Source of the DNA: Histomonas meleagridis
Taxonomy: Eukaryota > Parabasalia > Tritrichomonadida > Dientamoebidae
Assembly (NCBI GenBank): GCA_020186115.1
Contig: WSYJ01000184.1
Span: 62,001 to 126,000 of the forward strand
DNA: 64,000 nucleotides
Direction of reading: 5' to 3'
Of the stretch, positions 18,531 through 29,189 are shown one piece after another. The position numbers and the translations under genes were made by a program. Below the pieces are notes generated by a model that was not told the origin of the DNA, made no database searches, and saw nothing but the letters and a program-made list of their open reading frames with translations. The number at the start of each line of letters is the position of its first letter. Positions within the stretch are counted from its first letter, which is position 1.

Positions 18531-19865
18531 ATGGAAGAAACAGAAGAAAATGTTTCTTGGACCGATTTTCAAATGATACCAGAATTCTTATATCATAATC
18601 TTATAGATGGAGGGTTTGATTTTCCTTTTTTAGTTCAATCTGCTGTTATTTCAACATTTTTTTCGACTACATCAGATCTTGCAATTGGTTATCCTACAGG
18701 TAGTGGAAAAACATTGTCATATCTCATTCCAATTATTTCTTGTTTACATAGTCGAATTGTTCCACGTCTTCGTGCTCTAATTGTTGTCCCAAATCGAGAG
18801 TTAGCAAGACAAGTATTTTTTGTTGCTTCTTCTCTCATTAAAAATTCCAATCTTTCTCTAACCATTTTAAATACAAACAGTTATGCAGGACCAAAATCTA
18901 CACCAACGAATACGGATATAGTAATTACTACAGCACATGGGCTTTCTACATATCTCATTGAAGTTGATCCAACCATTTTATCAACTGTTGAGTTCATTGT
19001 TCTAGATGAAGGTGATGTTATTCTTGAACAACCACTTGAAAATTGGCTTGAACATGTTACCAAATCGCTTTATAGTGGTCAATATCCAGCATATTTTGAG
19101 TCTCCAATAGTCTGTTGTCCACCCAAACAACGGAAGATTCGAAAGATTTTATGTTCAGCCACGTTATCACGTAATTCCAAACAGTCCGAAGATTTTGGCA
19201 TGGTTTCTCCAATTTTCCTTGTTTCTTCTGATAAATCGCGCTATGTTGTTCCGCAAGGCATCACCGAAGAGTTTATAGTAATTCCACGCGGTCGTAAAAC
19301 CGCCGCTTTGATGGCAATTTGTGAGAAACTTAAATATGTTTTATGTTTTGTCTCCACCACAAAGCGCTGTATTTCATTAGCGTCAGCTATGAAGAAATTA
19401 AAGCCAGATCTGTCGATTGTTGAATTTGCAGCAGCAGCAACAAATCAACAGAAAAAAAGAGCACTTGAAAATATCGAAGAAGGACAAACGAGACTTATTA
19501 TAGCAACAGATTCATTAGCAAGAGGAATCGATTTGCCGTTTTTGGATGCAGTTGTTAATTATGACGTCCCAAGTTCATCAAGAACTTATGTCCACAGAAT
19601 GGGAAGAACTGCACGAGGAGGAGCGCAAGGAAAATGTATAACTTTTGTTGTGGAAAAGGAATTGGAATTTTTTAAAGGAGTAATAGAGAAAATCGACGGA
19701 TCAGCGCCAAGAGAAGCGACGTGCAACTTCGATAGGTTCATAAGTAAGGAATACTTCGATATAACAAAAAGAATAGAAAAACATAAGTCAAAAGTTATCG
19801 GAAAGACTAAAGAGGTCAAAGCCGATACGGAAGATGATGAAACAGAAACAGAAGAAAATCAATAA
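18531..19865 (+). CDS. DEAD-box RNA helicase, Dbp6/DDX51-like
   Basis: A 444-residue two-domain RNA helicase. Motifs in order: FPFLVQSAVI (Q-motif region), motif I GYPTGSGKT, Ia PNRELARQV, Ib-like TTAHGL, motif II VLDEGD, motif III SAT, IV region VLCFVSTTKRC, V RLIIATDSLARGID and VI HRMGRTARGG. Motif II reads DEGD in place of DEAD. The short N-terminal extension, the pattern R(I)VPRLRALIVVPNRELARQVF and the linker with PPKQRKIRKILCSATL fit the Dbp6/DDX51 subfamily, which acts in early nucleolar pre-60S assembly; in yeast Dbp6 binds Npa1, the family of the gene at 916. The C-terminal tail is acidic. The subfamily call is inference; the helicase call is firm. Confidence 0.85.
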   Translation: MEETEENVSWTDFQMIPEFLYHNLIDGGFDFPFLVQSAVISTFFSTTSDLAIGYPTGSGKTLSYLIPIISCLHSRIVPRLRALIVVPNRELARQVFFVASSLIKNSNLSLTILNTNSYAGPKSTPTNTDIVITTAHGLSTYLIEVDPTILSTVEFIVLDEGDVILEQPLENWLEHVTKSLYSGQYPAYFESPIVCCPPKQRKIRKILCSATLSRNSKQSEDFGMVSPIFLVSSDKSRYVVPQGITEEFIVIPRGRKTAALMAICEKLKYVLCFVSTTKRCISLASAMKKLKPDLSIVEFAAAATNQQKKRALENIEEGQTRLIIATDSLARGIDLPFLDAVVNYDVPSSSRTYVHRMGRTARGGAQGKCITFVVEKELEFFKGVIEKIDGSAPREATCNFDRFISKEYFDITKRIEKHKSKVIGKTKEVKADTEDDETETEENQ

Positions 19866-21002
19866 ATATTTATAGAGTTTGAAAAATGTTTTCATTTTAT
19901 TTTTTATTAATCATAAAAATGTTACATTAATTGAATTTCTTTGGATAAATTAAATGTTTAAAATATTTATTTATGAATAATGCTAATGTAAATAATGCAG
20001 GCAAATATGCACTTTATAAAGGCGCCATGAAAAAATGTTTACTTTGAAAGATTGTCATTCAGAGAAGAAGTTTTACAGCATGTTGATTAATGTTAAATAA
20101 TATCATTGTAGTTCACTCATAATGGTTTTTTGTGGAATCTATCGTTTAAGGGATTTTCATTTTGATGCACTTGTGAAAACTAAAATCTTCTGCATCTTTG
20201 GCAATAAAAGATTAGACCAAAAGTTTCATGCTTTATTCATTAGATGTCCAATTCAGAAATTCATCAAAGGTATGTGTATGACATAGATGATTATATTAAT
20301 GAAAATTTTGAAACACTTTCAAAGAATGATTGTACACTACATATGCAATATATTAAAGAAGGAATTATTCATAATGCTCTTTCAAAATAATATGAAATGC
20401 TGAAATAGAAATTTTTTGGATCAGTTTAATGTTTTAAATATTTTGATTAGAATAGTGTAAATATACAAAAAACAGGTAAATATGCAGTTACAGGTGGAAA
20501 TGAAGAAATCATTCATCATTTGAAGAATTCTATTCATATGAAACAGTAAATGAATTTTATCTAAATAATATCCTCACGAAAATAAAATATACCAAATTAG
20601 AACCTTAGAAAGTTTTTTGAGCATCTTGCATTTTATCTAACATATATATATATATTTAAATTTGATTGAAGAAGGAATGGAAATCATTAATAGTATTATT
20701 AATGTATTAGCTCAATATGTTAATATATATCTTATTTAGCATTTTAAAAAGGGAAACAATTCCTAAAAATTTTTTAACAACATCTAAAAATTTGAAGTTT
20801 CTAATCAAAATAACATATGGAAAATATTCAAATTATTTTTGACATCATCTTCAAATGTATTATACATAAATCGTTAAATTACCTTCTGTTCTAACAAACA
20901 TATGAAAGCTCCTTCTTTTTATTCAAATAAAACTATACATATTTCTAACAACACATAAATATTCAATTACATATATTTATATATAACCAGAAATATAAAA
21001 CA
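19866..21002. other. Gap with relics only
   Basis: No intact gene. The ankyrin-like relics at 19930-20560 are described separately. A short (TA)n run lies near 20641-20656, and the rest is AT-rich. Confidence 0.5.
19930..20560 (+). pseudogene. Degenerate ankyrin/DUF3447-type relics, two related copies
   Basis: Two stretches resemble each other: about 19935-20035 and 20405-20500. Both have an 'ATTT(C/T)TTTGGAT.A.TTTAAATGTTT'-like start and a 'GCAGGCAAATATGCA' / 'ACAGGTAAATATGCA' segment. In the second, reading frames give GKYAVTGGNEEIIHHL, close to the ankyrin helix pair (A..GGNEEII..L) typical of the large trichomonad ankyrin families. A 48-codon frame at 20244 (MSNSEIHQRYVYDIDDYINE...) may be the N-terminal part of the same type of gene. 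Stops and frameshifts are throughout. Confidence 0.4.
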
Positions 21003-24000
21003 CTAAATGAGTGATAAGCTTATTTCACTTTCACTTTCGGCAGGAGCGTTCGGCTTTTTTTGGTTATTTTTCTTTGCGAAAATTCGTTTTAAGCAAGAAC
21101 ACATTTTTTCCTTTTTGGTCAACTTATGGTTTCTAATTATTTCTTCGAAGTTAATATCATTAAAACCATTTTCCAACACATTTTCCATCACATCGAATGG
21201 CACAGACGGCCACACATTTTGGAAAGTGTCCTCCAACAAGTCGCATAATTTCTTCTTTTCGAAGTTAAACTTTGGGTTTTTAGTTTCTTTTCGAATATAT
21301 TTTTGGATTTTTGCGATTATTGCATTTGTAATATCGACTTCGTTATCTTCTTTTTCATACTTATCTTTTGCCCATTTCAATATTGTTTCGAAAATCGATA
21401 AAATTCGTTTCTTCACTGTATAAATATTCGTGAACCAATCATGAATGAATGAATAACCAATTCCGATGACACCACTCGCTGCTATTGCTGAAGCTAAAGC
21501 AACAATAATCTCAACGGCATCATTAAGTTCACAACTTTCCGCAAGTGTTGAACTTTTATCTTGGAATGTATTAAAACCTGTTGAATCATAACATCGATTA
21601 TCATCTGTAGAATTACCTTGACAAGTTTTCGGTACATTTGATAAACATTTTATTGCTAAGTTACCAAATGCTTTATCACCAATTACAATCGAATTGTTTT
21701 TACTAAGTTCTTTATCAAAATAAATTCGTGTTAATCCTTTACATTGAAGAAATGCATTTCGTCCAATATATGAAACATTTTTAGGAAATTGTAATACTTG
21801 TGTAAAACCTGTACAATAAGCAAATGCTGAATCACCAATATATATTAAAGATTGGGGTAAAATTAATTGGTTTTCTAATCCATGACAATCGAAGAATGCA
21901 AAATTACCAATATAAACTAAAGTGTTTGGTAAATCTAATGTACCTTTTAATGAAGTACAACTAAAGAATTCATTATTACCAATTTCTTTAAGGATTTTGG
22001 TGTGGATTTCAAGTTGTCCATTAAAACCTTTACATTCAGAGAATGCATAAGCGCCAATATATTCAACATTATCACCAATTATTAATGAACCAGTGAATGA
22101 AGAACATAATGTAAATGCATATTGATTAATTATTTTTACATTATTAGGTATAATTAAAGGTCCAGCAAATTTAAAATTAGAAAATGCATATGCACCAATT
22201 TCTATAAGTGAATCAGGTAATACTAATGATCCACCAAATGAAGTACAACCTAAGAATGCATATGATGAAATTATTTGTAATTTTGTATTATTAGTGAAAT
22301 CTAAAATACCATTAAATCCATTACAATTAGCAAATGCACTTTGCCCAATTGAAACAAGGCGTTTAGGTAAAAATAATGATCTTGTAATACTTTTACATCC
22401 TGAAAATGATTCTCGTTCAATACTAATAAGTCTTTTAGGTAATCTTGAAGCTAAGTCAAATGAATCTAATTTCCAAAATGCTTCATCATCAATAATTAAA
22501 TCTTTTCCATTTGAATGATATAAAATTAGGACATTGCTCAATGAAATGTGAACTAATCCTAGTAACAGTTGAAGCAATTTTTATGTATTTTAATGTTGAC
22601 GACTTTTTTAATACAATATGACGGAATTATTGATGAAGAAAATAGAAAACTTTGATCGCATGAATCTTCAAATGAATATGATTCCATCTCTAAAACACTA
22701 GTACAATCAAATTCTAATGATGAACATTTAATTAATGCTTGTGATTCTATTTTAATAATTATTGAATTTTCATCTAGCAAAACACTTTTTAATGATGGAC
22801 AATTACAAAAAGCATTGTGACCAAATGTTACATTTGAATAAATAAAATATATTGCTTGAAGTGATGTACAATCTGTAAATGAATTACTTAATATGAAATT
22901 ACCATTAGAAAAAGATATAGTTGTAATTTTGGGACAATTTTTCGTTGAAAATTTTATGGTACCCAATCCAACAATACTAAGTGATTCCAAATTTTTACAA
23001 TCAGTCACAAAATCACTTAAATTTCCTTTAGTACCAATGACAATTTGTTCAAGATTATCACAGCTCGAAATTGCACCATAAGAAATATCTTCTGAAAAAA
23101 TTTCTAGATATTTTAATGAAGAACATCCATAAAATGCATCATTTCCAACGAATGTATTCTCGAGAATACCTAATCTTTTTAAATTTGTACATTCATAAAA
23201 TGCATTCGATAAAACCATTACAGCTTTTAGTTGTTGAGGTTCTGAAATATCAAGGTTTTTACAATGGGAAAAACAACCATCATCAAAATATATATAAGAA
23301 TTGTGATCAAAAGAAAGGTCATTAATATTTGTATATGCAAAACAACTAGAACCAAATGTTATGTTCTTAATAAAATAATTATTAAATGAAATATCACAAC
23401 TTAAAGCAGAATTTTCAAATGCATACGAACCTATTTCTAATATTCTCTCATCATATGATTGTTTGAATGATATCGATGAAATATTTAATCCTTGAAAACA
23501 TTTTTCACCAATTGTTTGAAGACTTCCAGGAAAGATAATTTCTCCTGTTAATTATGTATCAACAAATGCTGAATCGCCAATTGTTTTTAATTTAGAATCA
23601 TCAGCAAATTGTTGTTTCAATTAATGATTTCAATTTCTCTTAATGAATATGGAAACATATTACCAAGTGGTTTAGTAAATGTATGATAAAAAAAAAGCAT
23701 AAGAACATATTCTTGTAAGTTTTGAATTACTAGGAAATGAAATTGAAGAAATTTTTGTGAAAATAAAACAACGAGTACCAATTTCAGTTAGCTGAAAAGG
23801 AAATAATACATCACACGTTAATAAAATACATCCTTCAAAAACACTTTCACCTAAAATTAAACTTGCGTTTTCTGATGATGAATCTTCAAATGAGATTGAT
23901 GAAATTTTTGTGTAATAAAAACACCCGTTGCCAATTATTTGCAGAGATGAAGATAATTGAATATGTCCAGTGAGATTTGCATGATAAAATACCGTAGATC

Positions 24001-24343
24001 CAAACATTTGAAGTTGTGAGCCTTCTTCGAAATTTTATAAAGCGATCTGTTGTGAATGAAAATAATTGGCTCCTATGGAAATTATGCTGCTTGGAATCGT
24101 GAGCGAACCACTTATAATACCGGTATGGCCCCCATGTAGAACTAAATGCGCTACAGGATAATTATTGTTTTGGTGTTGAATGGTAGATGGTATTACTAAA
24201 TTATTTGTATCTTTGAGAATTTTGGTAAGATTTATTGAACTTGTGGATTCATCATAACAATATTCAAATAGGCCATCTGTTGTGTTATAATAGTCAGGTA
24301 AATTCTTTACGAATGAAAACAAGAATAAAAGAAAACAAAACAT
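21003..24343 (-). pseudogene. Decayed BspA-like LRR membrane protein
   Basis: Translated in pieces, this 3.3-kb stretch gives one continuous BspA-like architecture. It starts at ATG 24343 with a signal peptide (MFCFLLFLFSFV), followed by many TpLRR repeats of the type 'SLIEIGAYAFSNC..F.G.L.LP'. Then come a Cys-containing stretch, a transmembrane segment (EIIVALASAIAASGVIGIGYSF) and a cytoplasmic tail of about 150 residues with charged helices and a Ser-rich end. Lesions: stop/frameshift near 24034, frame changes near 23670 and 23600, an in-frame TAA at about 23550 and a frameshift near 22560. The last 524 codons (21003-22577) remain open but have no ATG near their 5' end, so they look like the 3' part of the broken gene. 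The long tail differs from the short tail of the intact BspA-like gene at 50040. Confidence 0.75.
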
Positions 24344-24603
24344 ATATAAATGATCAATATGACAGTGAACTAACACAATAGTGTCATTAATTAACAAAAA
24401 AATATTTATCAAACTTTCAATTGAAATATTAATATTCTTAAGAACGATATTGATCGTAACGTTACAAGGAATTGAAAGAGTTATTGTTGTTACAGAACTT
24501 TTTGATATATTTCATACAATATTTTGTTTATTAAAAACGCCTTTACACACAACAAATTTCTTTAAAGTGTGCAAATCCATGTCGAATCCATTTTAAAAGA
24601 ACA

Positions 24604-25362
24604 TCATTCTGGGTATTTTGCACCCTGTTTGGATAAAGATGACTTGACAAAATTTCGCAAAGCTGAAAATGTTTTCTCATTTAGCCTTGACACATCAATG
24701 TTAATAACAGCTAAACCATTATCTAGCTCTGGTTGCATCTCTTTGATAATTTTTATCATTTCAAGATGGTCTTCATCAGATGAAATCATTGAAGTTGCAT
24801 TTAAAAAATTATTAACGTCTTGTTCGCTAGGAGTAGCTAGAAATTTTCTCATTGGTCGTGCAGTTCCTATTGAGTCTGTGAGTTGCTTGATTTTTGCTGG
24901 TAGTTGGTTCATTAAGTCAGTAATATAAGTTCTTGTTTCATAAACTAAATTACACCATGAACTTAAATTATTGGCTTCGAAGCTTGCTCTTTCCTTTTTG
25001 AAAATCTTTCGATTTTCTGCAGCAGCAATTGCGAAATGAGACTTTTCTCCATGGTATATTTCTGCATTTTTCCATACCGTTTCTACATCATCATACCATT
25101 CTTGTATTTTTTTGTATTTCATATCTTCTAGGTTTTTTACGATTAATAGTAAATATTGTGGATTTTTGATTATTTTATAATAATCAGGAGCATCATCACC
25201 AATAGGATCCCGAAACGGGATTGAAATCGGATGCATCATTAACCTTTTCATTACATCTTTGGCTGATTCAAAAAGAGCTTCATTAAACATTCGTTTATCG
25301 GTATAGGGTGGTTCAAAACCGTTAACTAGCTTTTGGTCATTCGTTTGTTCTCTTTTACACAT
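24604..25362 (-). CDS. Bromodomain protein, BET-like
   Basis: A 252-residue protein. Residues about 25-120 form a bromodomain: a helical start (ALFESAKDVMKRLMMHPISIPF), the ZA-loop signature PDYYKIIKNPQYL (PxYxxxIxxPMDL) and a BC region with WYDDVETVWKNAEIYHGEKS, where the acetyl-lysine-binding Asn is plausibly the N of KNAEIYH. Residues about 200-245 (IKIIKEMQPELDNG...INIDVSRLNEKTFSALRNFV) match the NET/ET domain of BET proteins. So it is a compact single-bromodomain BET-like reader of acetylated histones, expected in the nucleus. ATG 25362. It is divergent from the striatin gene 267 bp away. The middle stretch has APxxR-like charged helices with no known fold. Confidence 0.85.
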   Translation of the reverse strand: MCKREQTNDQKLVNGFEPPYTDKRMFNEALFESAKDVMKRLMMHPISIPFRDPIGDDAPDYYKIIKNPQYLLLIVKNLEDMKYKKIQEWYDDVETVWKNAEIYHGEKSHFAIAAAENRKIFKKERASFEANNLSSWCNLVYETRTYITDLMNQLPAKIKQLTDSIGTARPMRKFLATPSEQDVNNFLNATSMISSDEDHLEMIKIIKEMQPELDNGLAVINIDVSRLNEKTFSALRNFVKSSLSKQGAKYPE

Positions 25363-25629
25363 GTATAAACATACTCAAATTTTCAAATTCAACTACGCTT
25401 GTGTATGACAGGTTTGTAAGTTTTTTCATCAGATTTTATTTTTTTTAAAGATTCATTAATTAATGAATAAATTCATTCTTCAAAGGAAAAACGAAAATTA
25501 GATGTGACCCAAAAAGAATTGTTTTTAAAGATTAATATGATATCCAATTCTTTGAATTGGTTCTTTTTCTCAGTTTGATTTTTTAATGTGCACTTTTGAT
25601 AACGAATTCTGAAGAAAAATGAACGACAG

Positions 25630-27084
25630 ATGACGGTTTTAAATAAAATGATTGGGGTTTCGACAATTGAAGCAAAACTAACAGAATTGGATCGTCTTGA
25701 AGAACAATGGATGACCGAACGGACGGAACTCCTAACAAAGATATCAGCGTTAAAACAAGGTCAAGAAGAATGGCCCGAAGTTAAAGCAAATTTATTGGCC
25801 AAACTTCATAGCCTTCAAGCTCAAGCCGCTGAAGCAGATAAGCTTGCCCTGCTAATGTTAAACAGTTCCAACGAGAAATCAACAGATTCACCATCTTCAT
25901 CAGCATTAGCTTCATCACCTACATCACCCAGTCATAGACAGCCACTTTCTGTTACTGCCCCACAAGCAAGTCCAGTATCCGCACCTTCATCAACTCCTTC
26001 AACTCCATCCAAACCAACTGCCAAAAAGTCGAAAACCACCAAAAAGCGTAAGAAACCCGTGCACAAAGCAGCTGCGGCTCCTCCACCACCCGCGGAGAGC
26101 ACAACGACTGCAATTGATTCCACAGTTACATTTGATTATGCTCCCAAATTTACACTCAGTTTCCATCTTGACTCAATTAGATGCCTTGCTTTTCATCCAA
26201 CGCTTCCATATCTTGCCTCAGGGTCAGATGATGGAACAATTCGAATCACAAATCTCGAGACCAAACGTGTCAAAGGTCGACGTAACCCCATTCAGTTTCT
26301 TTCGTTACGAGGGCATTCATCTCCTATTTTGTCATTAGCCGTACGAGGAAATGTGTTAATTAGTGGAGATGTTGATGGCGGAATCTCCGTATGGGAGTTT
26401 GGCGAGATGAAATCCACGCTATACGAAACCCATGGCCGTGTAGATCATCACCAAATATTCCATTCACATTTACATAATGATGCGATCTGGTCGATTGCCG
26501 CGCATGAGAAAAGTTCTTTCTTTGTTACTGCTTCTTCTGATCAAAGCGTTCGAACATACGATTGTAACACATATGAATCGACATCTATTTCCACGCCATC
26601 TATACCATGTAGTGTCGTTTTTATTAATGATGGCCAATTATTTGTTGTTGGTTGTATTGATGGTACAATCCTTGTGTATAACTCTAAGCTTGAGCTACAA
26701 TCGACATTTAATTGTGGCTCACGTATTATTTCGATGTGCACATTTAATACACCTTCGAATATTCTTGTTGCTTGTGAAGATAAAAATGTGAAACTAATGG
26801 ATGTAATGACTAAGGAAGAAAAGAAAAGTTTCGTTGGTCATGAAGATTTCGTTTCAAGTATTACTATGTTAAATAATGGATGCTTCTTCGCAACAACAAG
26901 CGCTGATAAAACTGTAAGAGCGTGGAGATCACAAACATTTGAAATAGTATACGCCGAGGCTCATCATAGAGATAAATATGGCGAAGGAGGCTTATGCGTA
27001 GCTTCAACACCTGCTTCGAACCCACATCAATTTTTCGCATCAAGCGGAGCTGAGGGAACCGTTAAGGTGTTTGCTCTTAAATAA
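25630..27084 (+). CDS. Striatin-like WD40 protein (STRIPAK scaffold)
   Basis: 484 residues: an N-terminal coiled coil (EAKLTELDRLEEQWMTERTELL, continuing to about residue 75), a Ser/Pro/Thr- and Lys-rich linker, then seven WD40 blades from about residue 170. The blades have striatin-specific wording: FHLDSIRCLAFHPTLPYLASGSDDGTI, LRGHSSPILSLAVRG, SHLHNDAIWSIAAHEKSSFFVTASSDQSV, and a last blade AHHRDKYGEGGLCVA...FFASSGAEGTVKVFALK, where striatins have AHRxKxxExxxxVA...ASAGADxxxKVF. Striatins are the B-type scaffold of PP2A-STRIPAK complexes. The caveolin-binding and calmodulin stretches of animal striatins are not evident. ATG 25630 overlaps the stop of a four-codon upstream frame (MNDR at 25619, ATGA overlap). 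The stop is TAAATAA. Confidence 0.85.
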   Translation: MTVLNKMIGVSTIEAKLTELDRLEEQWMTERTELLTKISALKQGQEEWPEVKANLLAKLHSLQAQAAEADKLALLMLNSSNEKSTDSPSSSALASSPTSPSHRQPLSVTAPQASPVSAPSSTPSTPSKPTAKKSKTTKKRKKPVHKAAAAPPPPAESTTTAIDSTVTFDYAPKFTLSFHLDSIRCLAFHPTLPYLASGSDDGTIRITNLETKRVKGRRNPIQFLSLRGHSSPILSLAVRGNVLISGDVDGGISVWEFGEMKSTLYETHGRVDHHQIFHSHLHNDAIWSIAAHEKSSFFVTASSDQSVRTYDCNTYESTSISTPSIPCSVVFINDGQLFVVGCIDGTILVYNSKLELQSTFNCGSRIISMCTFNTPSNILVACEDKNVKLMDVMTKEEKKSFVGHEDFVSSITMLNNGCFFATTSADKTVRAWRSQTFEIVYAEAHHRDKYGEGGLCVASTPASNPHQFFASSGAEGTVKVFALK

Positions 27085-27258
27085 ATAATTAGAAACAATG
27101 GAAACAATTGTAAATGTGTTTTGAATATGAACTGGTAAGAAAAAAATGTGCTCATTTTGATACGTATACCATTTATCAAAACATTCGTATCTAAACCGAA
27201 TTCTGTAGTACTAGCATTTCACAAAGGAAGTCAATATTAAATGTTATAGTTTGACGAA

Positions 27259-27268
27259 AACCGTTTAT
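27259..27268 (+). promoter_or_regulatory. AACCGTTTAT box upstream of the docking-complex gene
   Basis: The recurrent box, about 100 bases before the ATG at 27371. A second GCGGTTTT word in the opposite sense follows at 27349-27356. Confidence 0.4.
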
Positions 27269-27370
27269 TTTTGAACGTTTAATATTTTTATTAAGAAGAC
27301 GTTAAATTAATATTTCAGAGAAAATAAAGTAATCAATATTGAATATAAGCGGTTTTCTCGTTATTCGCAG

Positions 27371-28945
27371 ATGAGCAAAACAAAACCCGCTGCAACAAAT
27401 TCGCAGCCTGTAACAGAAACTTTTGAAGCCGAAATATCTTCAATCAAAGAAAAGGGAAAAGATTTGAAAGGAGAACAAAGAGAATTCTATGCTTCAATCG
27501 TACAAAGATTAGAAAATAATGTTAAAGTATTATCTGATTTAAGAGAAGAACATAAAGCGCTTAGGAATAATTTAGGCTCACTTGTCAAAACAATGAACAG
27601 TCTTTCAGAGGAATCAAATCTTCAAGAAGATATCAAACGTTTAAATCATGAAGTAAACTTTTTAAAGCGTCAAATCGACAAAGCAGTTCACAACAAAGAA
27701 AAATCAATTGCACGACAAAAAGAACTTGAAGCAATTTATTCCAATTTACAAAATGCTTCTGAGACCGTTCATCCTGAAGAAGCACGCATCCACTCCATGA
27801 AGAACAAGCTTGACAAAACCAACATCAAGAATGACGAAACATCTCATCTCATGAAAATCTATCAACAAATAATCCGTCAATTTGACAAACAAAAGATGCA
27901 TTACGCACCAATTCTTCGTGCTACTCAACAACAGATTGATCAAGCACATCGAGACATTGGTGATCTTACATTAATTGCTCGTGATTCACGACATTCTCAA
28001 AACATTGCACGTGATGAATTTCTCACGACCGAAGCACAAATCAATGCATCTGAGCAACGTCGCCGGAAGATTCTTGAAGCCAAGAAAGCGCAAGCAGCCA
28101 CATTACAATCGCAGCAAATTTTCCAATCCAAAGAATCCAGTAAACCATCTCGCGCATTGCATTCGCTCAACTCCCAATCGTCTGTTTTGCGCAACCGGAT
28201 GAACAAAGCCGTCCGCGAGAAGCGCGAAGAGCGTTTTCGACAAGTTTCACAAACATATGATGACATACGCGAACACTTTGGTACGAATGACTCGGAAAAG
28301 ATCCAACGATTTTTCGAAGAGCGTCGCGAGACGAGTAAAAACTTACAAAAACAAATCGAAGAACTCAAAGACAAATGTTCTCATTTAGAGGCTAAAGCAT
28401 CGCAACTTAAATCATCTATTGAAGAAGCAGAGTTTGCGTCATCGCGAGGAGTCGGAGGAAAGCGACTTATAAACGAAGGGAAAGTTATATATGAGACGAA
28501 AGTACATGAAGTAGAGAATGAACAAAATGAAATTTCCGCTATCGAAACACATCAACGGACAGTCATCTCTGCGATTATGCACATCTTCGAGATAATGCAA
28601 CTAGTTTGCAAAGTCGAAATCGATACTTCAGATCCAGCGGAAGTATTAAATTGGTGCAGAAATAAATGCGAAGAAGTTACGGAGGCACTCGAGAATGAGG
28701 ACACTGACTTCGTGGAAATGGTAAATAGAAACGCATTTAAGGATTACGTCGAAAGAACTGAAGTCCCATTTAACATAGAGCAAATAGATTCGCCAAGAAG
28801 AAACGGAAAGAGAGCTGATAACCACAAGAGACAGTCGAAGGAAACAAAAAATGATACGGCGTCAAGAGTGTTGGATAGAAACGCGGTGAAGGCAATGGCG
28901 GCAAGAACTGTGTTGGCATCACAGCAGCAAAAGAAAAGAAATTAA
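27371..28945 (+). CDS. Outer dynein arm docking-complex coiled-coil protein (CCDC63/114/151 type)
   Basis: 524 residues, mainly coiled coil to residue ~440. Landmarks of the ODA docking family: LKGEQREFYASIVQRLENN..VLSDLREEHKALRNNL near the start; 'HLMKIYQQIIRQFDKQKMHYAPIL..TQQQIDQAHRDIGDLTLIARDSRHSQNIARDEF...EQRRRKILEAKKA' split by short gaps; then FRQVSQTYDDIREHFGTNDSEKIQRFFEERRETSKNLQKQIEELK, where the family has a YExxxxxIKxATGVxDxxEVxxRFxxQxET pattern. Such proteins (ODA1/ODA3, CCDC114/CCDC151) anchor outer dynein arms to doublet microtubules, in keeping with a flagellate. Which of the paralogues it equals is uncertain. The C-terminal 80 residues are basic and probably disordered. ATG 27371 follows TTCGCAG. 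Confidence 0.65.
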   Translation: MSKTKPAATNSQPVTETFEAEISSIKEKGKDLKGEQREFYASIVQRLENNVKVLSDLREEHKALRNNLGSLVKTMNSLSEESNLQEDIKRLNHEVNFLKRQIDKAVHNKEKSIARQKELEAIYSNLQNASETVHPEEARIHSMKNKLDKTNIKNDETSHLMKIYQQIIRQFDKQKMHYAPILRATQQQIDQAHRDIGDLTLIARDSRHSQNIARDEFLTTEAQINASEQRRRKILEAKKAQAATLQSQQIFQSKESSKPSRALHSLNSQSSVLRNRMNKAVREKREERFRQVSQTYDDIREHFGTNDSEKIQRFFEERRETSKNLQKQIEELKDKCSHLEAKASQLKSSIEEAEFASSRGVGGKRLINEGKVIYETKVHEVENEQNEISAIETHQRTVISAIMHIFEIMQLVCKVEIDTSDPAEVLNWCRNKCEEVTEALENEDTDFVEMVNRNAFKDYVERTEVPFNIEQIDSPRRNGKRADNHKRQSKETKNDTASRVLDRNAVKAMAARTVLASQQQKKRN

Positions 28946-29189
28946 ATAAAGTTTTATTTGATAGCAAATATTAATAGTTGTTCTAATAAATTTATGCATT
29001 TTTTGATAAGATTCTTTGTATATATATACATGAGAATTTTCTCAGATTCTAATGGGACCCCATTAATGCTTTATTCAATCAATAAATTTAGATTTTCACT
29101 CAAAACTGAAACATTTTCCCTGTATGTTTTCCTTTTTCTGTAATAACTTATTATTCAAGAACAATTGATAATGCATATGTTAGGAATAA

